A stretch of 64,000 nucleotides of DNA from Papiliotrema nemorosa. Taxonomy: Eukaryota > Basidiomycota > Tremellomycetes > Tremellales > Rhynchogastremaceae. Below are positions 12,901 through 23,666 of the stretch, piece after piece. A program made the position numbers and the translations under genes. The stretch spans positions 62,001-126,000 of the forward strand of contig JASKOT010000005.1 in assembly GCA_032158125.1 (NCBI GenBank). Reading direction: 5' to 3'. The notes under the pieces were generated by a model. That model made no database searches. It was not told the DNA's origin and saw only the letters and a program-made list of their open reading frames with translations. Positions within the stretch are counted from its first letter, which is position 1; every line of letters begins with the position of its first letter.

Positions 12901-12995
12901 CCCGGTCGTTTGACCGAAGGGGGTTTGGGAGCTGCGGTGGTGGTTCCCAGCAACGCAAGGAGCGGGAGAAGGACGAGAAGGGAGAGGGATTTCAT
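9952..12995 (-). CDS. Secreted copper amine oxidase (TPQ-dependent)
   Basis: Oxidises primary amines to aldehydes with release of NH3 and H2O2. Multi-exon gene; the first exon (12995-11851) holds a signal peptide (MKSLSLLVLLPLLALLG...AAP), the small N-terminal domains and the start of the catalytic domain. The TPQ precursor motif N-Y-D-Y is formed across an intron (11278-11327): the Asn codon is split AA|C and the modified Tyr is codon 11276-11274. The paired Cu-ligand histidines are in SGSMHDHILTFKAD (HxH), and a third is in NLGMHHVPHTGDLPN. The catalytic-base region reads YLDSYYGFGPYAFNLVPG. The C-terminus after the last intron reads ALGNGESGSSNNE. The signal peptide implies an extracellular or wall location, unlike peroxisomal yeast amine oxidases. 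Divergent from the GMC oxidoreductase gene, with a GATAAG box at 13138. Confidence 0.93.
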
Positions 12996-13137
12996 GATGG
13001 GGAGAGGAGTGGTCCTTGGTGGGCTGGTAAATGCCTCATGAGGGGTCTTATACCAGTCGAGCCTGGACCCTACTCCGCCGAATCGAGTCTCTTTAGCCGA
13101 GCGGTTAATCGGGGGTGGACATGAGGACGGGAGTATA

Positions 13138-13143
13138 GATAAG
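13138..13143 (+). promoter_or_regulatory. GATAAG motif upstream of the amine oxidase gene
   Basis: GATAAG hexamer 143 bp upstream of the amine oxidase start codon. In fungi such sites are bound by nitrogen-regulatory GATA factors (AreA/Gat1 class). Amine oxidases are classically nitrogen-repressed, so the site is plausible, though one hexamer is weak evidence. Confidence 0.35.
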
Positions 13144-14379
13144 CTGAACCCATGTCGCTCATCTCGCTAAAGCTCGAGAACCCAGGTCGAGCCATACCAA
13201 GTCGGAGAACCTCGTGCCCCAGAAATGGAGGCATGAGAAAGCGGGCTGAAGAGGTACAAGAGGTACTGGGAATTCATCGGGTTGAACAGTTCCAACGCTT
13301 CGGAGCAGCGTCGCCCAGCGACTACACTGCTGTGGACGGTAGCTTGTAGCTGCTTGGCATTGACATGGCGGATGCCCGATGTGGCTGTAGTGGGCAGAGG
13401 GTAAGGAATTGGCGCCGGAGACCAGTCGACATTCAGCCCGACGTTACGGGAGTCATCCGTGAGAGATAAGGACACATCCTCTGCTCTTGCTCCGGAGCAG
13501 ATGCCCAACCCATGCGGAATACCGACGAGGTGTTGTAGTCTTGGCACTGTCGATGGATCAATTGAACAGATAGTGCCTGACTCGAATGGCGTGCAGATGA
13601 GTCGGAGATGTCCGTTAGTCGAAGAGACCCTCGACATCCCCACTCATTTATGCCCCGTCCGCGTGAGTGGACATGAGAGCATTCCAGTCAAAGTATCAGG
13701 GATTGCAACCGTTGTCGCAAGGTAATCGGCACGATGAGAAGACACTTTGAAGGGGCGCTTTTGTGATTGAGACTACAAGGGTGTTTTCTGGCGTGGGAGC
13801 GCTCCAGCCGGGGGCACACGGAGATGCCACTCGAGCCCCCAACTCCTTTCTCACCTGTCTTCGTGGACGACTGCAATATGAACTGACACCTTGCATGGTC
13901 TGCCTCGTAGCCAGAGTGGGACAGAGGGATAGGATGGAGCTGGGTGAGGGATGGGAGATCACGTGATGATGTCATCGGCCTTGCACTTCGGACTCTGAAA
14001 AATGAACGGTCAAAGTGGTCCCTGTGTCTAGGGCTTTTGTATCGCCATGCAGCGTATCCAAGTAGCCGTTTATAGGCCCATGTTCGACTTGGCACTGTTT
14101 CATGGGGTCATCTGCACCACCTCCTGATCAGGGTGGGAGAGGGGCTCGAGGGGTAGAGAGGCAACCCCTGCCCCTGGTCAACGTCGCCATGCCGGAAGCA
14201 GCAATTGAGATCCCATCTGACCTTTCGGCGCACGATGCGGATGTCCCGGGAGCCTTTCATGCATGTAAGTCAAAGCCGACTAGCGAAGAGGGACTGGCTG
14301 TGCTGTCAATAATGGTGGAGAGTACTTTTGGAGCGAGGTACTTGAAAAGCTGTGTCGAGAGCCAAGAGAGAAGGAGAGA

Positions 14380-14400
14380 GGGGGGGGGGGGGGGGGGGGG
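14380..14400 (+). repeat. Poly-G tract of 21 bases
   Basis: Uninterrupted run of 21 G in the divergent promoter, preceded by purine-rich AAGGAGAGAG. Runs like this can form G-quadruplexes, slip in replication, and are miscounted by sequencing, so the true length may differ. It lies 400 bp upstream of the GMC oxidoreductase start. Confidence 0.9.
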
Positions 14401-14740
14401 CGAAGATGACGCAGTGGAACCAAACAAGGTAATAATTTTAACACCATGAAAGTCGGTTTGAATGATCTCGGGAAGGGAACTGCAGCGCATCTCAACCGAC
14501 AAGTTACAGTTTTCCTATGCAGCACCACATGATCTGTGGAGAACCTACTCCTACTTGGTGAGATGCATGCATGAGGTGTATAGACTCAGCGGGGAGAGTA
14601 TTCGGGCCTACGGGTGTGTAGACAGGCACTGCTTGGAGACACAGTCACCTTCCCTCTCATCATCGGACATTGCGGCAACGGAGGGAGTCAGCAGGGTATA
14701 GAGCATGAGGAAGAGGAAGAGGAAGAAGAACTGCTGATCG

Positions 14741-14748
14741 TATATAAT
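14741..14748 (+). promoter_or_regulatory. TATA box of the GMC oxidoreductase-lectin gene
   Basis: TATATAAT 53 bp upstream of the ATG at 14801, followed by a pyrimidine-rich CCCTTCCCCCTCTTCCTC leader, a usual arrangement in strongly expressed fungal genes. Confidence 0.5.
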
Positions 14749-14800
14749 CCATTTGGCTCATACCCTTCCCCCTCTTCCTCATCCACCTCAACTACCCACC

Positions 14801-17680
14801 ATGCTACGTTCATCCCTCCTCCTCACCTTTTTTCCCCTCGCATTCGCAGCTCCCTCGCTACCCATCCAGAAGAGAGACACTTCCCCCATATACGACGGGT
14901 CTCAAGTCTCAGGCAAGACATACGACTATGTCATTGCTGGTGGAGGTCTGACAGGTGTCGTCCTCGCTGCTAGACTGTCGGAAGATTCTTCCAAGACGGT
15001 GTTGGTGGTGGAAAGTGGATACAATGAGGAGAACAACAGGGATGTCACCGATGCTTCGAGGTATCAAAGCACCTTTGATGTAAGCGTACCTCGATGCACC
15101 AGTGCAAGGAGCTTATGGTAGACCTTCCTCGATTGGGCGTACAAGACGGTCCCGCAGAGTTCGGCCAACAACCAGCCCCAAACTGTCCGATGTGGAAGGG
15201 CACTCGGAGGAGGGACCGTCATCAACGGTCTGGCATGGAGTAAACCTCACGACTTCCAGGTAGATTGACCTTCTTCATGCTTTATGATACGTGCTGATGG
15301 TGAGATCGATGCGATGGAAAGTCTAGGTAACACCGGTCTGAACTGGCAGTCTCTACAGAACTACGTCAGTCGCCCATCTTCCTAGTGAGCTCCATTAACG
15401 ATCCAGATGAAACGGGTGGAAGACTTTCAAACGCCTTCTTCACAGCAAGCTTCCGCAGGGATCACCTCTACTGCATCATGTCACGGCTCAGGAGGTCCCA
15501 TTGGCGTGCAGTTCGACCCCAATGCGTGAGTCTTCGGGTTTCCCTCAACCTTCCCGCTGATGGTAGATCCCCAGACAACCTCGAGAGACTGTTCAACGAT
15601 ACCGTAAAAGGGCTCGGACTTCCCTATGCTACCGATTTGACCTGCGGAAACCCCGCTGGCGCTGCCCCGATAGCCAACACCCGGATCAGCAATACCCGTA
15701 TCGACGCTTGTGAGTGTCATGAAGTGGAGACGATCCGGGGCTATACTGACATCCAGACCGAGGATACCTGTTCGGCAAATCTCGACCCAATCTGACCAGT
15801 AAATCTTCTTCCATCCCTTATATCAAACTGACCGTAGTCCTCTCTGGCGCCAACGTCGGCAAGATCAACTTCTCCTCTGGCTCCACTCCCCGTGCCACAG
15901 GCCTCGAGTTCAAAGATGAAAAGTCCAACACCTATTCCGTCTCGGCTTCCCGAGAAGTCATCATGGCTACCGGATCCATCAAAACTCCCATCATCCTCCA
16001 GCAATCCGGTATTGGACCTGCCGACGTGCTCAGCGCAGCTGGCGTCACTCAAAGGGTGGATCTACCTATCGGACTCAACTTGATCGATCAGACTACTACC
16101 ACCACTGATTGGAGCTTCAACTCGGCTCGAGGTGGTGGACAACCTATTACTTTCCCTCGTTTCCAGGTGGGTCCCCTGCATTTCCGAGAAGGTTGGCGCT
16201 GATTAATCAGGATCTGTTCTCTGGCTCTGATGCAAACCGGATGCAGGGCCTTTTGAACAACAATCTCGCCAAATACGCACAAGACTCGGTCAGTGCTGGA
16301 GCGTCGAACAATGCCGCGGGATTACAGAAAGTTCTGGAAATTCAACGGGATTGGATATTGAACAAGGGTGTTGGATTCTCTGAGAACTTTGACTATTCCT
16401 TTGGTGAGTGACTCCTCTTGTTGTTGTACTGATACAAGGGACCACTCTTGGGTACGATTCATGGTACCTCCTTCCCTTTGGCCGAGGATCCGTCAAGATT
16501 CAAGATAACCAACCTTACAACAACAACTTCAAGCTTGACCCGCGATATTACGCCAACGAGTTTGACCGACTTGCACAAGCCGGTACTGCCCGATTTACAC
16601 GGTCCGTTTCTCAAGCATCTCCTCTGCGAAATGCAATCACTGGGGAGAGCGTGCCCGGTGGAAGTTTGAGCAGCAATGCGAACCTTGATCAATGGGCAAG
16701 CTGGGTCCAAAACAACTACCGATCGAACTGGCACCCAATCGGAACCGCACCTATGATGAGCCGAAACCTTGGTGGATGCGTCGACTCGCGAAACAAGCTT
16801 GTAAGGCGTTTTGGATGCAATGGATACGGTACTGACGAGTAGTACGGCGTGACGGGTCTGCGAGTCGTCGATGCGTCCACCCTTCCGTTCCAGGTCTCAT
16901 CTCACTTGATGTCGGTCCTTTACGGTTTGGTACGTCATATATACATCCAGTTCTGACAATAGGCGGAGCGGGCAGCGGACATCATCAAGCAGGACAATTC
17001 AGGCGGTACCTCGACCTCGTCTTCTGCTTCTGCCTCTCGATCTACCTCTGCATCTGCATCTCGATCGGCTTCTACCTCTTCCTCAGCCCCTTCTGCGGGT
17101 GTGACTGGCAGAGCATTGCACCCTAATGGAGACACCTCAAAATGTGTTCAAGCTGAAGGTCGAGCCGACGGGGCTGCGGTCATGTGAGAATTCGTCGCTG
17201 TCTAGTGGTTTAATCGAGCTGAGACCAGTATCACCGACTGCTCCACCTCCGCCAACCAGAAATGGACTTTTACCACAGGCGGCGGCTCGACCGCGCTCAA
17301 GCTTACAGGAAGCAATTACTGCTTGGACGCTGGATCGAGCCCAGCGGACGGGGTCAAGATGAAGGTGTGGACTGTGAGTTGTGCTGCGGTCCACGAGGAT
17401 TTTAGGCTGAGCTGTGCAGTGTTATTCGAATATCCCAGCCCAGACTTGGACGTATGGCAATGACAATTATATCAAGCTGTCCACCCAAAACGAGTGTCTT
17501 GACCTGACTGGTGAGCTTTCCGACCCCTACTGCGATGTCGCTGGTACTGATGTATCAGATGGAGTCAAGACCAACGGCAATGTCCTCCAGACTTGGACGG
17601 TGAGTAGCTTTAGATACATCGATAGTATTTTGGCTCATTCGTAGTGCTCGCAGAACAACAACCAAAAATGGACTCTGTGA
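14801..17680 (+). CDS. Secreted GMC oxidoreductase fused to a C-terminal ricin-type (beta-trefoil) lectin domain
   Basis: FAD enzyme of the glucose/aryl-alcohol oxidase family, with about 12 exons. The signal peptide is MLRSSLLLTFFPLAFA; SLPIQKR may be a Kex2-type pro-site. FAD-binding motif: YDYVIAGGGLTGVVLAARL. GMC signatures: RCGRALGGGTVINGLAWSK and GSIKTPIILQQSGIGP. Active-site pair: His in NWHPIGTAPM and His in SSHLMSVLYG. After this complete enzyme comes an S/A/T/R-rich linker (about 30 residues), then a QxW-type trefoil lectin with NQKW, SNYCLDAGS, QTWTYG, NECLDL, LQTWTC and a terminal NQKWTL. Joins near 17160-17220 and 17515-17560 use canonical GT-AG and keep frame. The lectin is carbohydrate binding only; there is no toxin chain. 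The substrate cannot be read from sequence. It presumably docks an oxidase on a glycan surface. Confidence 0.9.
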
Positions 17681-18230
17681 ATGGACAATCGGACGATGAC
17701 TCAATACTGAGCACGCATGTATACGACACACGACGACAACGACGTCGATAATGGACAATCACAACCGCAGCATAAGGACAGTTCCAGGTCACCCGACCGC
17801 ATATAATTTGTATCCTGTATAAGAGATGCAATTGACTCGAATCGCCCATACGAGGCCGAACAACCCGTCGCTGTTGACGCCGACGCAGCTTCAGCCATCT
17901 TCTTCCCCTCTGAGAGCGCTCGCTTCCCGTGGTCCCACATGCATCCTCGTCTGGCGTTCTCTCCCTCTTTCTGCCCTGAATATTTCATGTTCTCTTATCT
18001 CTGACATGTCAGACGACCAACCAGTAGCCGAGGTGAATAATCTATTTTGAGCGATCACTAGCTGAATCGGTTTCTTATCTTGCACACTTTTTCAACGGCC
18101 AGATGGATCACCCCCCTCTGTCCACCACTCACCGCTTCACCCTCAAATTCAATGGCTTGCCGAGGGGACCGGGGGGTTATATAAGAGCAGAGGGTAGTCT
18201 TTCTTGCTACTCTCATCCACTCTACCCAAA
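17681..18230 (+). promoter_or_regulatory. Promoter region of the NUP-family gene, with two CTTATC (GATAAG) motifs and a TATA box
   Basis: CTTATC at 17994-17999 and 18074-18079 are GATAAG on the minus strand, 80 bp apart and within 240 bp of the ATG. TATATAA at 18178-18184 is 47 bp upstream of the ATG. Paired GATA sites plus a TATA box upstream of a nucleoside-handling gene fit nitrogen control (inference). The front of the region holds the 3' UTR of the GMC gene. Confidence 0.5.
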
Positions 18231-19863
18231 ATGATCTCTCTTCAGACTGCTTTCATCACCCTCCTCGGTCTTTCGGGTATAAGCGCTACCTTTATCCCTC
18301 AACGAGCTTCAGCCGCTTCAGTCGAGAAGAGATGGTACCCCATAGCCCCCAAGGTCATGATCATCTCGTGAGTTACTACATGTTTCACCATTTCCCACCA
18401 CACCATCATCCTCTGAACTATGGTAGAAAGGTGACGCTGATAACAGCATGTTCTCCCCCGAAGCAGTCTGGCCTGAAGCGTTGGGCCTCGACCAGAACAT
18501 CACCATCCCTGGCCTTTCACCCCTCTTCCCTTCTGTCAAATGCAACGACAACGGGACGATCTGTCAGTTCACAACCGGAGAAGCAGAGATCAATGCCGCT
18601 TGTACCGTCTCTGTATGTCCCTCCTCTCTTCTGAATGGCTATCAGCTGAATCTCAGGCTGTCCTGTTGAGCCCGGACTTTGATCTCACCCAGACTTACTT
18701 GTACGTGCTCGACACTCTTCGATGAGTCTCGTGGTGCATTTTGTGGCTGACGATATAGCTTGATTGCTGGAATCGCCGGTGTGAACCCATACCAAGCTAC
18801 CACCGGATCGGTCGGTCTCGCTCGATTCGCCGTACAAGTCGCCCTTGCGTAAGTACCTACGCTATATTTTACATCCTGGCTAGGTGGACTAATGATAGAT
18901 ACGAGATTGACGCTCGACAAATCCCCGCCAACTGGACAACGGGATACTACCTCCAAGGCACCATGGCGCCCAACCAGACTACTACTGATATCTACGGTAC
19001 TGAGGTCTTCGAGGTGAGTCCGCGCTATCCCTTCGCCTGTGTATATGGCGCTGATTGTTAATAGCTCAACACCAACCTCCGAGATACCGTCTTTGCGTAC
19101 CTCGATGGTATCCAGTTGAACGATACCGCCGAAGCCGCTGCTTTCCGGTACGTTGCCTTCCCCCTTCTCTCCTTCTTTTGCAAGCGTTCAGCTGAGATAC
19201 AGGGCCAACTACGACTATGCTCCAGCCAACCAACCCCCTCAGGTGTTCTACGGTGATGTCGCTACCTCTGACGTCTACTTCACCGGCTCTCTGCTTGGTA
19301 AGTGAATCATTCCACCACTTCACACATCTTCTCGATGGTTCTTTATCCTGTCTACAAGGATAGGAAGATGCTAACAGTAAGACGAGACGTTTGGCAACAT
19401 TACCCGATTATGGACCAACAACACTGGAGTCTACGCTTTGACTGCTCAAGAGGACAATGCGACTTTTGAAGCCATGGTCCGAGCTGATAAAGCTGGATTG
19501 ATGGATTTCTCCCGGGTCGTCCTCATGCGAACTGCGTCCGACTTTGACCGAGCTCCAGGTAACATGGACACGTGAGTGGGCTCCTATCCGCAATAACTGC
19601 TTGTGCTGATATGTAGCTACACCAGCTTCAACGCGGCTCAAGGCGGTTTCCCACCTTCCATTGCCAACATTCTCATTGCTGGAACTCCTATCATCGAGGG
19701 TATCATCAACGACTGGGACTCTGTCTTTGCGGGTGGTATCGACCCTCAAGCCGACTGGTCGTTCAATGCGGATGATTTCCATACTCTTGCTGGGTTCAGG
19801 AAGAGGGAGATTAGCGAGATGAAGAAGAGAGCCATCAGGGCTGCTCGAATGGGTGCTCGGTAA
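18231..19863 (+). CDS. NUP-family purine nucleoside permease-like protein
   Basis: Member of the family founded by Candida albicans NUP1, named purine nucleoside permease although its fold resembles nucleoside phosphorylases. Seven or so exons of about 390 aa in total. The N-terminus is a signal peptide (MISLQTAFITLLGLSGISA), then a likely Kex2 site (ASVEKR) just before the mature start WYPIAPKVMIIS. Family motifs seen: MFSPEAVWPEAL, CTVSALLLSPDFDLTQTYFLIAGIAGVNP, VGLARFAVQVALAYEIDAR, VLMRTASDFDRAP and NILIAGTPIIEGIINDW. Apart from the signal peptide I see no transmembrane-length hydrophobic segment. The basic tail is KREISEMKKRAIRAARMG. Codon use and intron style match the neighbours. Family call is firm; whether it transports or cleaves nucleosides is open. 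Confidence 0.9.
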
Positions 19864-20177
19864 GAAACGTGAAAAGTGAGCAAGAAGGCGATAAGGTTAC
19901 GAAATTGGGTCGTACCAAAAACAAAGTGGACATTATAATACTTTATCAGGTCGGAATGCAAAAGGGTCTCAGGATCCCCGTTGGTTTCCCACAGGGGGGG
20001 TTCTTGTGCTTGGACACGCTCACATATCATTTTAATTTTGGGACGTTCAAGCCGTACGAACCTTCACTTAAAACAACAAATGACTGAAACCTTTAATCTG
20101 ATCTTTCCCGGCCGTGCATTCTCCACTATTCGACGTCCGCTCCCCGGGTATGTCCGACCATAGACGGAGCGTCTGGC
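19864..20177. other. Short convergent intergenic region
   Basis: 314 bases between two convergent genes; holds both 3' UTRs. No further feature seen. Confidence 0.5.
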
Positions 20178-22430
20178 TCACAGACCTTGACCGGCGACCG
20201 CTGACATGACGTCCTTCTCCCCTGACCGGACTTGCAAAGCGGCCTGCAGCTGTTTCTCGACTTGAGTAACCGTCTTCTTCCACCTCCAAGCGGGCACCTT
20301 GTTCTCGTACAGCTCATCAATCTCAGCAGCCGATCGGCTGACTTGTTAGCACACATTCTTCCATTCTTTCCAGAGTGAAAATGAGATGGGACTTACCCCT
20401 TGGTCTCGGGGACGTAGAGCCACATGGCGATACAGATCGGTACAGAGAAGGCGCCGTACACAAAGGCAGTCTTGAGCGAGAGAGTGAGCAACATGGGTGG
20501 AGTCGCGTAGCTGGCATTAGTCTTCTCCCGAGGGGCGGGGTCCACTCACCAAGTGGCGATACCCAAGATGGAGTTGACGAGGAAGGTGACTGGACCCGTT
20601 CGGACTGCGCGTCAGTTTCACCACCGAAGTACACGAGCTCGGAGATATGAGAGGGGTCAGTAAACTCACTTCGAAGAATTGCAGAAGGCAGCTCTGCCGA
20701 AAAGACATATTGCGACATGGCGATGACTTGGAACGAGAACGTCCACAAGCAACAAATGACCAGCTACCGATCAGCTTTGGCACAATGGGACAGAGGTATG
20801 ACTTACCAGAGCAGTACCCGCTCCTACATTACCCGTCGTTGCGCCGGACCAGTACAATCCGCCCACCGTGAACAACACGACGCAGAGCAAGGTTTGAAGG
20901 GGTAAGAGGATAGATCGTCGGCCAAATTTGTCCGAGGTTACAGCCCACAGCAAAACTGCGAGGAGGTTGACACACGATAGAATCAAACTGCCCAGGAAAG
21001 GGTCGCTCAGTCCAGCGAGGTCGAAGAAGTCTACAAGCGTCAGGTCTTCGACGCCTGGAGGGTTGGGTCCTGGTGAATCCACTTACATGTCGAGTAGGTG
21101 CTAATGATTGAAAGACCGCCCAATTGACCACACGCTGAAAGCAACATGATAGTCAATGTTCGTTTCTGATCGTCAGTGGCCGACTCCCCATATCCGATAC
21201 TACGAACCAAATTGATCCCCTTGAAGACGTCCAGGTATGAAGGCTTATGCGCCAGGAACTCTGCCTCGTGCTCAATCGTATTCGCGATAATATTGTACTC
21301 TTCCTCGAAGTTGTATCCCTCTACATTGCCATAAAGTTGTCTCAGCGACTTCATAGCGGCCTCTTTGTTTCCCTTCCTGGCGTGGAACCAAGGACTTTCT
21401 GGTACGAAAGCCCAGAAGAGGATCATGAGCCCGATAGGAGCCCATAAGATTCGCATAGCAAGGAGGTAGTCGTCGGGATGTTTCTGGTTGAGTTGTTGCA
21501 TCATTACTGAGACGATGATTCCTCCGACGTTGGACCACACCGCTTGGAAGATGATGAGTCCACCTCGGATCCGGTTGGGTGCGATTTCCATGATATATAC
21601 TTGGCATACGATCCTGCACGTCATTTAGAGAGATAGTGATGGATGATGGAGTGGCATACTGTAGGATACCGATGCCGGCTCCATTGCAGAGTTTGGCCAA
21701 AGCCTATCACGGTCAGATATGGTGACGGGATGAGTTCCAACATACCCAGACCGAAGGCGACTTGGCAGTGTTCAGAAAGACGCAACCCTAGAGTGAGCGA
21801 CTGAACTCGAAAAGGGTCGGATGGTATGGACGTACGACGACGAGCCACAGCCAAGCGAGATAGAATGACTTCTTACGACCGTACTTGTCTGCAAACCAAG
21901 AGATATAAGTAAACGTGACCATCTGACCGACGTTCTGTCGCTCAGCCGCCACTCGCGCCGCCACTTCACACCCCACTCACGAGTAGAGCGCTCCATGATG
22001 ATACTGCCATCAGCGTCATTCTTAGTACTACGAATGTGGCCTACCCCATGTAGAGTCAAGTTGACGCACACTGTCGCCTGAGCCATCCCCGTTCCCAAAC
22101 TCTTTGATGAAACCCCTATTGGCAATTACACTTCCACCCGCTCCCAACTGCCATCAGTCGGACCATCTTTAGCATATTAAAGCCTCGGCAGGAGCTCGGT
22201 GCACAATGTCTACTCACCTCGAAGCCCTCACACATGTAACCGGTATACACAGCCAGAGTGACCAAGACGACTCGGCGGAATACCCAAAGTGTTCGAGGGA
22301 TAGACATTTCATCGAATCTCGATTTGAGCAAACCGTGCCCTTCGGCCGTAGCCACCAAGATGTTATGGTCGACATGTTCGACTTCGTGTTTCTCGACCCC
22401 GTTCGAGATTGTAGGTTGTAGCGTGGTCAT
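20178..22430 (-). CDS. MFS sugar porter (oligosaccharide/alpha-glucoside-like)
   Basis: Twelve-helix plasma-membrane transporter of the sugar porter family, in about nine exons. The hydrophilic N-terminus (MTTLQPTISNGVEKHEVEH) is followed by TM1 (TLAVYTGYMCEGFELGAGGSVIANRGF), FADKYGRKKSFYLAWLWLV (the D-R/K-x-G-R-K loop), EIAPNRIRGGLIIFQAVWSNVGGI (the PxRxRG signature after TM4), FVPESPWFHARKGN (the PESPR-like motif), TSDKFGRRSILLPLQ, and VPETKGRSAAEIDELYENKVPAWRW (the PETKG signature and the tail typical of fungal oligosaccharide/alpha-glucoside permeases). It ends RSGEKDVMSAVAGQGL at the TGA at 20180-20178. It is divergent from the GH78 rhamnosidase across 1.2 kb, which suggests a rhamnoside or related sugar as substrate (inference). 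Confidence 0.88.
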
Positions 22431-23666
22431 CTTGCTAGCAATTGGCTCTTGTGATGCCGATTCGAATGCGCAGTGAGCATAAAGGAAGCGAGATTCAATT
22501 CTGCTCTTTATACGTTACTAAAGCTCCTACTCACGCATTGCGGGGTAGCGGTACGACCGAGTGGGTCTCCTCTTTCGGTCAATGAAGCATCTCGGGGTGA
22601 TTCATACCGATCGACCGTGCACATGACCAGATCCCTGGGAGACGTAATATGGCAGTAAGACCGCCTCGTATTACCTCTCGGATGTTTCTTGTTCTGGGCA
22701 ATTCTGGGCATCCTGGGCAAACAGCAGCGCTGTCTTTAGCGCTATCGGTCTATCCATCGCACCGATTCGTAGCTCTAGCCTATTTTCACCGACCGGTACA
22801 GGGTATCCCCGCAAGATGAACGGGGCTCGCAGTGTCATGCAGCGCGGCTGGCCGTCGGTCCTGGGCAACTGCCTGCTCAGCGGGCGCCGATATTCTACTC
22901 TACGCAGTTGTGCATACTATCTACTTCAGACTTGTCTAGATGCCAGTCCAGAGCCCCACGCAAGAGTCATGCAGACTTAGGACATAGGGAGGTGTTTGCC
23001 TGGCCCTTCATTCCTGCTTGCGCATTGCCCAAGCGCAACATGACCTCTCAAGGAGCAATCTCAAGCCGTGAAGCACATGATGTTCCCACGCCGAGGAGCC
23101 CGACGCATCGAGTGCGATGCGGAGATTTGTTGAGGCCTACATGTACACCGTCAAGGACGAGCCTCTGGTCAGATGACTACAACAGGTCAGGTCCAGATTT
23201 GGGATTTCCCCGAAAGACGATCTGCTGTGAGGTCTCGTAGAAGAAGGAGCAAAGATTCGCCGCTATAACCGTACTTTATCCGTCTTGGTGCAGGACGAGA
23301 GAGAAGAGACGACCCACCCCAGGCGGAAATGCGGAAAAACGGGTTTGCACTCTGCTCACTGTGAGGACCATTTTGTGCTCGGTCTAGGTATCCTGCTTGG
23401 CATCTGAGCTACAGGCCGTGACTCACAGCCTCGTGTGGGCTCGCCGTAGGTGCAGTATGCGGCTACGGTTTGTCCGATCCATTTGGCTATTTCGGAGGAA
23501 TGAGTTGTACCGGATACCGATGGGTGTGTCCAGTCATAGAACTCTCTGGATAATGATGTTGATAATGCATGCAAGTTCGACCAATCCCTCGTATAGCTGT
23601 GTGTTGATCACTTCACCTCATTTCGACTGGGAGAGTATCCGACAACAGTGAGGTGACACGGGTACA
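22431..23666. promoter_or_regulatory. Divergent region between sugar porter and alpha-L-rhamnosidase
   Basis: 1.24 kb carrying both promoters. Short open frames occur on both strands, none convincing. No clear TATA box close to either ATG. If the two genes are co-regulated by a sugar, the operator would be here; I could not single out a repeated motif. Confidence 0.4.

Larger units (their letters stand above)
12996..14800. promoter_or_regulatory. Divergent promoter region between amine oxidase and GMC oxidoreductase
   Basis: 1.8 kb shared upstream region. On the amine oxidase side, TATAAG (minus) is at 13048-13053 and a GATAAG box at 13138-13143. On the GMC side, TATATAAT is at 14741-14748, 53 bp before the ATG, preceded by a purine-rich GAGGAAGA stretch. 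A 21-G homopolymer lies at 14380-14400. Open frames at 13167-13643 and 13688-14095 (minus) have no coding signatures and are not called. Confidence 0.6.

Noticed and set aside
13167..14095. Minus-strand frames of 135-158 codons in the amine oxidase/GMC intergenic region
   Set aside because: No domain, no signal peptide, no splice logic, and composition like non-coding shadow frames.
17100..17680. Ricin-type domain taken as a sign of a ribosome-inactivating toxin
   Set aside because: Only the sugar-binding trefoil is present, fused to an oxidase; there is no N-glycosidase chain.
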